Source: Notospermus geniculatus (taxonomy: Eukaryota; Nemertea; Pilidiophora; Heteronemertea; Lineidae). Taken from it: a stretch of DNA of 64,000 bases. Below are positions 1 through 10,262 of this stretch, in pieces. The translations under genes were made by a program, and so were the position numbers. How positions within the stretch are numbered: position 1 is the stretch's first letter; each line of letters starts with the position of its first letter. A model generated the notes under the pieces. The model searched no databases. It had not been told where the DNA came from and was given only the letters and a program-made list of their open reading frames with translations. Where the stretch lies: the NCBI GenBank assembly GCA_002633025.1, contig NMRB01000132.1, forward strand, positions 1-64,000. The letters are read 5' to 3'.

Positions 1-888
1 TGAACAATAGGTTGTCGGCAAATGGACAATAGTTTACGCACTCCGTCAAGTTACGACAGCAAGAAGGCAAGAAGCACAACTTTGTACATGTACCTTATTT
101 TGCCTTGCCAATGAAGCGAGTTCAAAACTGGTGTGCAAAGACATGCAAGGGTAGAAATACAAGGCTACTGGGTTCAAATTGCATAGAGCAACGGAAACAT
201 CGCGAATGTTTCTCTGAGCCCAATGTGCCATTTTAAATGTGACATGCCCCAAAAGTGATGTCATTCAAGACCGTACATTGCTCTTCTGAAAGGAACAACC
301 GGCAGGTCCAGCTGTGCACACACGCCTGAACATGGCGTCCTCTCTATCTGATTACCTGTCGTATGAGGCAAGAAGTGATGCAAACCGCTGCGAGTGCTTG
401 CGAAGAAAAGAAACCTTTTGGCGAATTAATTTCTGGTGTCTTTCTCCGATGACACGAGAGCTTCCGGTTGTGCGTTTCACCTACGGTAAGACCACGAGTA
501 ACCTCACCCCCAGGATGTCATAAGAATACAGGATATTAATACACAGTGTTGTATGTAATACGACAAGTGGGACGAGGTCACGAAAAGAAATGCTGGCTCT
601 TAGAGATACTTATGGCGATACATTGTATTTCAATTTGACATCAAAGAGCAATTTTCAGATAGAAGGGTGTCTTACCAGCTTCTTGGGGTAAGAACTGGTG
701 TCTTGAACTCCAAGATTTGATGCGGATATTATGATTTTATTGATAAATTGATAAAAATTCCTATATTTGGTAAGATAATGTCAGAAGAAGCAGTATGCGT
801 TAGGTTTTGTACCTCGCGACGGCCGACGTAACCTTTGACCTTTAGGCAACGTGGTGTATGCATGCTCGACAAGACTGTTCAAATCTAT
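1..888. other. No supported gene
   Basis: Open frames here are short and show no domain, splice pattern or composition that supports coding. No repeat structure was recognised. Confidence 0.5.
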
Positions 889-1268
889 AGCCGTGGTTAC
901 ACTACATAAAATCCCCGTGTTTTTTGCGGTCACACCTATGAATTGCCGGGCTTCAAGAAAGGCCGTGTCTGAAAAACACGGGTTTTTGAGACACGGCAAG
1001 CTCGCCGTGCTTTTCGAAATCCCCGTGTGTTCGTTAGTTCTTCGCACGGCGACAGATGGCGCAGACATTAAGTGACCTCATTTTCGCGCCTCCGTCAGTG
1101 TGTGCCAATACAAAAATGACCGAAGAGTCAATGCATGCAGCGCAACTGTCGCCGGGCTACTTAACTACAATATATAGTAGTGTGACCTCTCGCCGGGATT
1201 TTCGTACACACGGTTTTGACACGGGTCTGGAAAAACACGGGTATTTTTATGTAGTGTAACCACGGCTT
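889..1268. mobile_element. Non-autonomous inverted-repeat DNA element (MITE-like)
   Basis: The ends are inverted copies: AGCCGTGGTTACACTACATA on the left matches the reverse complement of the right end, which finishes in CCACGGCT. The interior has further short stretches ending in CCCGTG/CACGGG that can pair. About 380 bp and no coding capacity. The element at 4704-4959 has similar but diverged ends (TAGCCCTG, then a TATA/ACTCC-type block before AAACCC), so the two may belong to one family. A target-site duplication was not resolved. Confidence 0.65.
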
Positions 1269-1627
1269 ATCTATTTGAATGATGTAAGTTACCAATTAGG
1301 TATTGTGTGTGTTCTTACACACAGAAGAATGAGTTGAAGCATTGTGTACCTTACCTAATGAAGGGTTAGTCACGCTATAACACCACGTTGAACTTCTCAA
1401 GTGATGAGGCTATGGCGGCCATTTTTGTGTCGAACATAGTATCAGTCCAGCCTCGGTGTTATCACTAGCTATATACAGGATGGACAGGGGACCAGTCTTA
1501 TCAAGGTGGGGAGGGAGAAAGAGTCACCTAATGCATACTGTGGGACTTTAAAGGACCACATTTTAAATTGACTGTCGACGTAGAGGAAGCCACCTAGCGG
1601 CACAACACGAACCACAAAATGTGCTGA

Positions 1628-1666
1628 GTGAGGAAGACCCCGGTAGGGGTCGAAAATTTGCGAAAT
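1628..1666 (+). repeat. Dispersed GACCCC hairpin motif, copy A
   Basis: A short stem-loop (GACCCC, 4-base loop, GGGGTC) is followed by GAAAATTTGC. The same module recurs at 34396-34436 (-), 39690-39730 (-) and 56848-56890 (+). It is probably the tail of a dispersed element. The rest of 1269-2221 shows no other supported feature. Confidence 0.5.
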
Positions 1667-2221
1667 TTGGGGACAACTTTACTTGGGCTATATTGAAGTG
1701 GTTTAACACCTTTTGACCCCCTGTTCAACCCACAGCTTACCATCACCGACACTGGAACAGTGGAACTAACCTCTATTTCTCAAGGGACAAAATGCAATAA
1801 ACAAGATATTCCCTGTCATAGACAAATTTGATAAAAACATCATTATCAGTCCATAATGATCTTCCTGGACCTAAGTAACATTTTGGCCGGAGGTTACCAG
1901 TGGACACGACACTTACGGTCTTGTCCCGGGGGACCATATGTTTATTGTCATAACTGGTTATATACAGATCTTACAGATCCGAGCTGAGTTCGCGTGCCGG
2001 TGGTCCCCTGGGGCCTTCTGTCAGTTGTGTTTTACAGGAGGCAGAAAATTATCTGGACACCAAAAGTTTGGTCCGATGAGTCACGGAAAGTTAAGTGGAC
2101 ATTGATAAGGTCAGAGAGTGTGGTTTTGTCAGGTACATGTATATCTCATTAAGGGTCCGGCAAATTTGGCCTAAGCTCACTGCGGCATTCTCTCCTATAT
2201 ACATGTATAAGGCCAAGCGCA

Positions 2222-2350
2222 CATTTGCGGCAAAACTGAATGCGGTAGGGGTGGTTTTGAAGTCGACTGACCCAACGCTGTCAACTCGTCATTCAGCCAG
2301 TTCAGTCGATTTAAAAAAACACCCCTACCGCATTGAGTTTCGCCGCAATG
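2222..2350. mobile_element. Short inverted-repeat element (MITE-like)
   Basis: Two arms of roughly 48 bp pair. The left arm has GCGGCAAAACTGAATGCGGT and the right arm has its complement, ending GCCGCAATG. The loop is about 30 bp. It has no coding capacity. Confidence 0.65.
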
Positions 2351-2651
2351 AATGAGATTTGGCAAATTACCTCAGATTGTGTGTTTCTTGGTCCCTGCCA
2401 AGTGGCAATGTCATACGTTAGAAATTTATTAACCCTTAAAATTCGGAACTTTTTTTTGAATCACCCGATATATGTCGTACTGTATAGATAAAATGTTAAA
2501 CGGAGGAAACTGAAATCGATCAAAATAGCCAAGTCATTGACTTCACATTCTAAAGGTACCGACCGTATACATATATTTCTATGTGCACTCAGCCTCGGGC
2601 TGAGTTCACATAGAGGTATACGGTATACGGATACCTACAACTGACCTACCA

Positions 2652-2943
2652 CTTGGAAACCCGCTTGCCTTCCACCTCCGCCCAGGAAACGTAACTGACC
2701 TACAGCTTGGATACCCGCTTGCCCTCCACCTCCGCCCAGGAAATGCAACTGACCCACAACTTGGACACCCGCTTGCCCTCCACCTCCGCCCAGGAAATGC
2801 CACTGACCTACAACTTGGATACCCGCTTGCCCTCCACCTCCGCCCAGGAAATGCAGCTGACCCACAGCTTGGATACCCGCTTGCCTTTCACCTCTGCCCA
2901 GGAAATGCAACTGACCTAGTACACCTTGGATACCCGCTTGCCT
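2652..2943. repeat. 54-bp minisatellite, about 5.3 copies
   Basis: A 54-bp unit containing TACCCGCTTGCC and CCACCTCCGCCCAGGAAA repeats about five times with few differences; the last copy is partial. Because 54 is divisible by three, at least three frames stay open through the array, giving 18-residue protein repeats. There is no flanking exon evidence, so this is called a minisatellite and not a gene. Confidence 0.85.
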
Positions 2944-3414
2944 TCATCGCTTTGTCCATGCAGCAGATGGACAATATTTGCACCATTTTCTTGTTCTCTC
3001 GCCACGTTTAGCGTTTGAAGTGCAACAAACAGCGGCTGTTTGCTCAAACAAAGAGGTGTAATTACCAGGCAGATTTCCTTAAAAATTGACACTAGGGGGA
3101 GATCAAGTAGGGTTATTGCTCATTAACAAAGAAAACATCCTTTAGCCCCAACACACTCTGTGCCCGCTCTTTCTAAATCCCTCGCTCTTTTGAGAAAAGA
3201 TGATAATACCTTCCTGACCTTAGGCCAGCGCACTTTTCTACCGAACATTGCGAAATGATTGATCAAGGAGACACCGCCAACCGTGCATCAAGGCGGTCGG
3301 CGTTTTTGTCGTGGTAATGATACCCATGACAACGTGGTAAATACGGTGATATATGTATGAAAGGCAGTAACAGTGCAATCGGTGGCTTTACATGTATGTC
3401 TTGTAAACGACAGC

Positions 3415-3578
3415 CCCGGTGTAACGTTTTTCAGTGCGGTCCGTGTGCCAGTGCAACAATACAGTAGAGAAACGGAATAAGCGGCGACTTGACAATGAGC
3501 GACACACAGAGAAACAGTGCGTCTGTTTCCCAGTGTGTTCCGAACAATGGGAGTCACACTGAAAAACGTTACACCGGG
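3415..3578. mobile_element. Inverted-repeat element (MITE-like)
   Basis: The ends CCCGGTGTAACGTTTTTCAG and its complement CTGAAAAACGTTACACCGGG lie about 160 bp apart. The interior shares the block AAGTCGCCGCTTATTCCG, in the opposite orientation, with the fold-back at 10848-11003. The two are therefore members of one dispersed family. Between 3579 and 4200 no gene is supported. Confidence 0.65.
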
Positions 3579-4200
3579 ATGATCTGTAAAACTTTCTCTG
3601 TCATGTCTCAACCTACACATTCGTTTCAACTTCCGCCTCATTTCATTCCACAATTTCCACCAACCCTTTCGAATCGATCTATAAGATTAATTTGATTTTC
3701 CAATCAAGACATGAAAAGCTTCCATATATCGGGGCCTAACTGCCCGTCTATGATTCAAATTATTGTCGGCCACAAGTATCATAGAAATTATGTTTTATGT
3801 CTAGCATTTCTTTGGTGATTTTCTCCGATACAGTAGATGATGATAGGCCAATGACCGTGGGGAGATTGGCGCTATTTTTTTTCTAGCGATTCATTTATCA
3901 ACATAGTCGAAAATATTGGGTGTTTTTTGTGTTTTTTTAGCCAGGCTGGAGCACTGGATCCATCTCCGTCTCCGCCGCTTTGCCCTCCTCAAGCCTCTCC
4001 CAAGTCTCGAAATGACCAAAAGCTAGTTTACATGAAAGTTGGACCCATCCAAGCCATTGATTCCTATCAACCACTTTCTGTTCGCTGTTCCATAGGATGA
4101 GAGTGACATCTGCAGGCGACAACGTCAACTAACTGCTTACAATATAGGCATTACATTTTAGGCACGGTTCTTGCATTACAAGTCAACTTTTGTTATTAGA

Positions 4201-7118
4201 ATGAAGCTACACCTGATCATACATGTACTTGTAACTGTAACCTCAATTCATTATGGTACAATCTCCAAGTCTTCAAGAATGTCAGTTAACCTAATTAGTA
4301 TGCAGTCTCATAGGCCTAAGTAGCACAGCTCATCACCATCTCGAGCAGACAACATCTGTAATCATTCCTCCTCAATAAAACAACATTAAGACCAAATCCA
4401 ATCTCCTTATTTCCTCTGGGATTACATCAAACACAGGATAAAACAACACCAAGGTACCGCACAACCGCATCCCACACTGAATTTTAGCGATCTACAAGAA
4501 TTTCACCGTTCGTGGAATACGAAATTACCAGTCAAAAAGACTGACCCCACTTGACCCCACGCCGGTGTAATATTGTTCATTGCCCCGTTTGCCAATGCCT
4601 CCCACAAAAGATTGACGGATTAAGCCGCAACGTGACAATGGGGGAGGCACTGATAAACATGTCTTTCTGTTTTTGAGTGTCCGCCACGCAATAAAGCGGA
4701 CACTAGCCCTGCTTTACACTCCATAAAAACCCGCGTCCCACCCGGGCTTTTTCTGTCTACACCTGTTAAAAGCGAGGGTGGGGACGAAAAACCCGTGGCT
4801 AATAAAAAACGCTCTCCGAGCTCGAAGGGTTTTTGAAGGGCTTAATTAATTTAGATCCGCGTCACAAGATTTTAGTAGTGTTGACGCGCGCCGGGTTTTT
4901 TTCAGAGCCGGGCTTGACACTGGTCTCAAAAAGCCCGGGGATTTCTATAACCAGGGCTACTGTCCACACGGGACACATTCTCAGTCACTAAACACGCGGT
5001 TTCTTTTCAGATCTGGTCACACCTCAGTGTTCTTGATATAAGAGAAAAGCATAAAAGCATGGTTTTATTCTATTTTCACAGGACTTGGCAACTTGCTTCT
5101 GAAACACTTACGGTTCCGTGACTTAGAAGATTCCAACGCACCTGGCGAGTCCATGCCAATCGAGGAAGAACCTGCAAAAGGTGAGAGGCAATTTCATCAA
5201 GTTAAATGCCGAAAGAAACCAACCATTATAACATGTGTTGTTGCAACGAGCCATTTCTTGTAACACACTGTTGCTCCTCTTCGTGCAATTGCTTTTTAAC
5301 GCCAGCAGCACACCAGGCGACATCGCAAGCGATCAACTCGCCCCCGATCTTCTCGTCAGCCACAGATAGGCCTACTAGATCTACTCTTCATTCCACATCC
5401 AATTGGCGCGATGTTTATGGCCGATATCTCCGCAACGGCTGGGTCAAATTTGATATACCATACATGTACATCAATCGATTTGTCTTTTTTGCCGCTACAG
5501 CCATCACCACTGTCATTTTCCCTATAAACGTGACAGAAAAAAGTTCTTTCACCAATCACAGTTCGTATTTATGGCCGAAATGGCGGCCATTTTGAAATGG
5601 CGCAATGCATCGCGCATGTGTAAACTGCACTGAACGCCACGGCGAAATGAAATGGGTTTTGAGAAAGGGATCCGTTATGTCGGCCTTACGCGAAAAATGA
5701 AGATAGCAGAAAGATACCGACAAGAAAGACAAGTCAATTGGTGTATGGTATTTCAAATGTGACCGAGCCGTTTCGGAGATATCGGCTGAAAACCTCGCGC
5801 CAATCGAATGTGGAATGAAGTGTAGGCGATATCGGCTTAATCTGACACCTGGCGTCAACAGCCGATTTTGCTCGCTGGCGATATCTTGCGATATCGTCTG
5901 GTGTGCTGCTGGGTTTAGGGTACACGCTGGGAACACGCTATTAGCAATCTCTTCAGTGTGTCTTTCAACATCTTATCGTTAATTTTCCAAAAAGATATTG
6001 AATTTTTTCACACGCAAGACTTAGCACGATTGGAAAAAATCGGTTTGAATTGAACTGAGTTTTCCTGCATTCAACTCAGCCAGCGGTAACCTCAGAATAT
6101 GAGATACAGATACTTTTATACAATGTATGCGGTACATTGTTTACCTCGAGTCATGCCGGTGTTAAAATCAACATGACCATCAAAGGGTGATGGTACATCT
6201 GACTACTTTAGGACTTTCCGCATAAACAAACACCTTTTTGAAAAGCTCCACCTTTTATGTAAAGGATTTGTGTAAATATTTGCAACTTGCATTTTTGTTA
6301 TCGACATCTCTCGTGTGATCTTATCGTTGTTATGAAGTATACTCTGCCTCCCGCTGTATAACACCATTTAGTAATAAGCAAACCAGGCCCCTCTCCTTTA
6401 TATGCACGAATTGGTGTGATGCAATAAGAGCAGTCAGCCGCGCGTATTGCCAAAAGATGCCAGCAAAGTTCTAGCGGACCAATACACAGGAAAATCCACG
6501 TGATTGGTACTTGGTCAAGAATGAATGGGTCCGCGTGGCATTGAATTGGGCCGTAGTGACACCTATTGGTCAACTCACTGACGGCTCCTATTGGTTTTAA
6601 GTAGCCAATAGCGTGCGTACAAATGAAGTAGACTGGTTCCCGTCTTTCGCCCCCGCAGCGTTCACTCCACAATGGAACGGACAGTAGCTCCGCGGGAGTG
6701 GAGCAACTAAGACTGGAACCAGTCTACAAACACACAATGTAGACATGTTTTGGGGCTTCGTGCACGTGGAATGACCCATTGATTTCGTGCCCTTTCTAAT
6801 CCTTTGTTGTGACCAATCAGCGAAGGAGATGTGCTTATTTGGCGAGTCACGTGACTCAAATCGGCGCATTGTGCATGATGAAGGTGTTTGTGCATTGAAA
6901 TAAAGAGCCGGTGTTATACAGCAAGGAATAGAGTATATTTGGCTTTAAAACACATACCCAAATGTACTAATCAGTTTCTATTTTTTTTTGCAGATTACAG
7001 CAAAAGGTCGGACGAACGAGCCATTTCTGCCCTCGCCGATGTTTTGGCCAGCATGCGACAAAAACAACACGGAGGTGGCTACAGGATGCAGACGCTCCGA
7101 TTCGGCCGCCGGAAGTGA
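4201..7118 (+). CDS. Candidate RFamide-type neuropeptide precursor (3 exons)
   Basis: The proposed exons are 4201-4297, 5082-5180 and 6994-7118; all introns are phase 1 and the reading frame is continuous. Exon 1 starts MKLHLIIHVLVTVTS, a short basic start and hydrophobic core like a signal peptide; its donor (GTATGC) is the weakest call. Exon 2 has a clear acceptor (TATTTTCACAG) and a GTGAG donor and encodes an acidic spacer. Exon 3, after a polypyrimidine tract and CAG, encodes DYSKR, then a segment ending GGGYRMQTLRFGRRK and a stop. Cleavage at KR and RR with Gly as amide donor would release a 32-residue peptide ending LRF-amide. This layout is typical of secreted neuropeptide precursors. 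The spacing of LADVL and the Gly-rich stretch before an aromatic and RFG recalls QRFP-type peptides, and LRF-amide also occurs in kisspeptins, so the family is not settled. Exons 2 and 3 are more certain than exon 1. Confidence 0.55.
4704..4959. mobile_element. Inverted-repeat element in intron 1 of the peptide gene
   Basis: The left end TAGCCCTGCTTTACACTCCA and the right end finishing CCAGGGCTA are imperfect inverted repeats. Several internal AAACCCG/CGGGTTTTT blocks can pair with each other. The ends resemble those of the element at 889-1268. Confidence 0.5.
5302..5912. mobile_element. Fold-back element in intron 2 of the peptide gene
   Basis: Long imperfect inverted repeats run inward from CCAGCAGCACACCAG on the left and CTGGTGTGCTGCTGG on the right. 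The arms are about 200 bp, include the block ATTGGCGCGA and its complement, and surround a roughly 200-bp centre. No protein is encoded. It lies wholly within the intron between 5180 and 6994. Confidence 0.65.
6425..6603 (+). repeat. Dispersed direct repeat, copy 1
   Basis: About 180 bp, including CAGCAAAGTTCTAGCGGACC and CATTGAATTGGGCCGTAGT, recurs in the same orientation at 8609-8784 with scattered substitutions. It sits in the last intron of the peptide gene. No function is evident; it is probably a fragment of a dispersed element. Confidence 0.7.
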
Positions 7119-8022
7119 GCACTTCATCAACGGATATGACGTCACGAAAACCAGATTTCGTCCACGCGTGTCCACTGATTTTTGTATGAGTTCCTACGGA
7201 AATGTGTGAAACAAACTACACTTTGACGATACCCGCTGTGCCTCTCACTGGCATGACTGCCGTGTTTAGCTGAAATTGCTGAAAGGTACTGACATTTTCA
7301 GCATGAACTTTCCTCCATATTTTAAATATGGATATAGGCCTCCAACTCGGATTGGATAGGACATTATCGTTTGCAGAAACTTACAACATTCACGAAGATG
7401 GCATTGTCCTCCATTTTGTTTCATCACGAATTGACCTAGAAATTATTCTGAGCGAAGTAAATTCTACATTATGACAATACCTGACTTTTTGGGAGATCTG
7501 ACGAATGTTTGGCCCATTGGTTTACTGACACCCAACCAAAATGACGAACGTATTCACTCATGCGATGGCGCATGCGCGGTGGAATTCGCCCTACCTGTCA
7601 CAGCGTTCGAGAGAGCGCATGCGCGATCCTAGGTGGTACTTTCGTCGTATGCATTAGCGCCAGAGTTTGCTGGATAGATGTCGCTCGCATGTGTGGGAGA
7701 AAAAATTCTGGGAGGGGGACATTATCAGTCAAAATCGTTCACTTGTATGTGTTTCACCATAATTGGACGCCAGTTAGACAGGCCAACAGACCCCTACTTT
7801 CAGAGCATAATGTTTATCACTATACGCACAAAACTACGCGAACAACTTAGAGAAGACTGACTGTGTCGCTGTGCTCTGATGCCAGAGGGATCTTGACTAG
7901 ATTATATGAAGCTCGGAAGGTGGCAGCACAAATATTTAGTTCAGGTTTCGCTGGATAAAACGACAACAAATTGTCACTGACATATTTGGACGCGAGCTCA
8001 AAAGATATCAAATACATGTAGT
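7119..8022. other. No supported gene
   Basis: This stretch follows the stop codon of the candidate peptide gene and should include its 3' UTR. No further exon, hairpin element or repeat could be supported. Confidence 0.45.
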
Positions 8023-8149
8023 CTAAGGGTCGTATTTTAGAACGTTCCTTAACATTAAGGTCCACCTTAAATCTATTGTTCTCGATGGTTTTACAATAGA
8101 CTTAAGGTCGACCTTAACGTTAAGGAAAGTTCTAAAATACGACCCTAAG
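8023..8149. mobile_element. Palindromic hairpin element
   Basis: Two arms of about 55 bp pair almost perfectly, starting CTAAGGGTCGTATTTTAGAA and ending with its complement finishing CCCTAAG. Nested TTAAGGT/ACCTTAA blocks extend the stem. The loop is short and it has no coding capacity. Confidence 0.75.
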
Positions 8150-8460
8150 AGAAAGCGACAGTTTCAACCTATTGTATGCTGATGTAGATGACCTTTATGT
8201 AAATACGACATTTGACCCCTATACTCGACGCCTCATAGGTCAGAATCTGGTATTATAGTTGTATGATTGGTAAATGCACTTGAGCCTCGAAGACGCTATT
8301 AAAATCGGATGTATTTTGCACCTGAATAAAAATAATTCAAAATATCTTCGTATCTTGAAATTCATTACACGTATTACGATTACATCACCCGTAGTTGATT
8401 ATTATTGTGGTAGAGACTTGCGTTGTTCAACACGAAATTGTTCTTATATAAATAAAGGAA

Positions 8461-8488
8461 ATTAAATAAATAAATAAATAAATAAAGG
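8461..8488 (+). repeat. (AAAT)n simple repeat
   Basis: A run of about six AAAT units. It could be the A-rich tail of an old retroposon, but no element body was recognised upstream. Confidence 0.7.
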
Positions 8489-8608
8489 AAAAAGACTAAA
8501 CAACTGTTTGTCTTCAGGTTCAGTAAAAATTTATTGTACCAAAGACTACGAAATATTTATGAAACGTAGGTGATCACACTCTGTGAAGAGAATAGTTCGC
8601 CAATGCTT

Positions 8609-8784
8609 GGACGAATAGGAGCGGTCAGCCGCGTTTATCGTCAAAAGATGGCAGCAAAGTTCTAGCGGACCAATACAATAGAAAATTCTCCTGATTGGTG
8701 CTCAATCAACCATGAATGGGTCCGCTATGCATTGAATTGGGCCGTAGTTACACCTATTGGTCAACTGACTGACCTCCTATTGCA
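8609..8784 (+). repeat. Dispersed direct repeat, copy 2
   Basis: Second copy of the repeat at 6425-6603, sharing CAGCAAAGTTCTAGCGGACC and the ATTGAATTGGGCCGTAGT block. The copies differ by small indels and substitutions, so the duplication is not recent. Confidence 0.7.
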
Positions 8785-8906
8785 CACCCACTGGGACCTT
8801 CCCATCTTGAGAATATCGGGACCTACTCTCGCTTCCTACATATGTCACCCCGCACTTTCATCTATACATGGGAAAGAGGTGCGAAGTTCGAGTCTTTTTT
8901 ATACGA

Positions 8907-9303
8907 CATAGCGAGGTTTCCCAAATCTGACAAAACACGAAGTACGAAATTCAACTTCATTTCCAGGCCCTAATGTATTTCCGGAGATGGTTGGTACCAC
9001 AAAATATCCCTGCCCCACTGCGGCTTTCGCTCGCTTACGAATTTTTGATATCATGGAAGACCGAGAGAGTTAGGGTGCATCTTGAATTTTTAAATTTCCG
9101 CTACAAAGTCGAAACGAACGATAAATTTCAAAGTTTAATATACTCCGTATCTCGATCGGTCTAACGTCATACGCTAAAAGACGCTCTTGCAGCAGGCGAA
9201 TTTGTGGTACCAACCATCTCCTGAAATACATTACGTCATGGAAATGAAGTCCAATTTCGTATTTCGTACTTCGTGTTTCGTCAGATTTGCGAAACCTCAC
9301 TAT
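8907..9303. mobile_element. Inverted-repeat element of about 400 bp
   Basis: Arms of about 100 bp pair. The left arm carries GAGATGGTTGGTACCACAAA and AACACGAAGTACGAAATT; the right arm carries the complements. The ends read TAGCGAGGTTT and AAACCTCACTA. Short open frames in the arms mirror each other and are not genes. Confidence 0.65.
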
Positions 9304-9749
9304 TACTCCTTAGCACGTACTTTTTCGTCACCCAATTTCACATCAGAATAATCGACTATTTACATTAACGTGATATCTTCTTGATGAAGAGCCTGATCCC
9401 TTGCATTTGAGTATAAAATTTTATTTGAAAATTAGCGAGTTTAGACGTGTCTCCGTCTGATTAACAATAAAGGTAAGATCACACTCTCCGATAACGAAGG
9501 CGTTCCTTTTTTAGCCACACACGGCTGAAACGGCAAGATACGCTGATATCGTTCCGCCTCCTCGACACCATTCCATATTTTCACCCTACCCACGATTTCT
9601 GCGTAGTTCTAGCTGAAGCAGAACTACTTCCGGTTTGAGATGATTCAAAAAGAGGCTGTTAATGACGTCATTTTCCTCGTCGGCCTGGACTGCAGTTACC
9701 TGAAGAAAAAAAGAAGTTCAACCAGGTTAAATTTGGTCTTTGAAAACAT

Positions 9750-9893
9750 CAGGGGTAGCGAGCATAAAGGGGTCGTAACCCTACGTCAGGCCTAAGCCAG
9801 GCGTAGTGCTGGTCGATGCCCTATCTTCAACCAGCACTACGCCTGGCTTAGGCCTGACGTAGGGTTACGACCCCTTTATGCTCGCTACCCCTG
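9750..9893. mobile_element. Near-perfect palindromic MITE, copy 1
   Basis: 144 bp made of two arms of about 64 bp that pair essentially perfectly around a 16-bp loop. The ends are CAGGGGTAGCGAGCATAAAG and its complement. A second copy of the same element lies at 45619-45757. The CAGGGG terminus is hAT-like, but a target-site duplication was not identified. Confidence 0.85.
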
Positions 9894-10262
9894 GAGCGTC
9901 CACTGGGCAACCATTGAGACCTTACATCCTACGGGGCGCACACATACTGCCCCACGGAGTTCTTTTATACAGTATGCCCCAAAATCCAGACGTCCAGCAA
10001 TTTTTGTAAGTTGTTACCTGGTACATGGCGATCACTGCTCAACGATGAGGCCTATGGGACACACACATACATGTACTGATGCAAGGAGTTTCTGTACAAG
10101 ATGACGCAAAATCCAGGCGTCCAGCAATTCTTATAACACATGTAGGTCTATATGGCCATCACTGGTCACCCGATGAGACCATATAATGGCCTCTGTACGG
10201 GGCGCACACATACTGACGCTGGGGGTTCGACACATATACAGGATGACGCAAAATCAAGGCAT

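Noticed and set aside
3288-3653. A 121-residue minus-strand protein
   Set aside because: It runs through an inverted-repeat element, has no domain and no splice support.
6994-7118. A firm kisspeptin assignment for the LRF-amide peptide
   Set aside because: The YNxNSFGLRF core and spacing are not present; only the last three residues agree.
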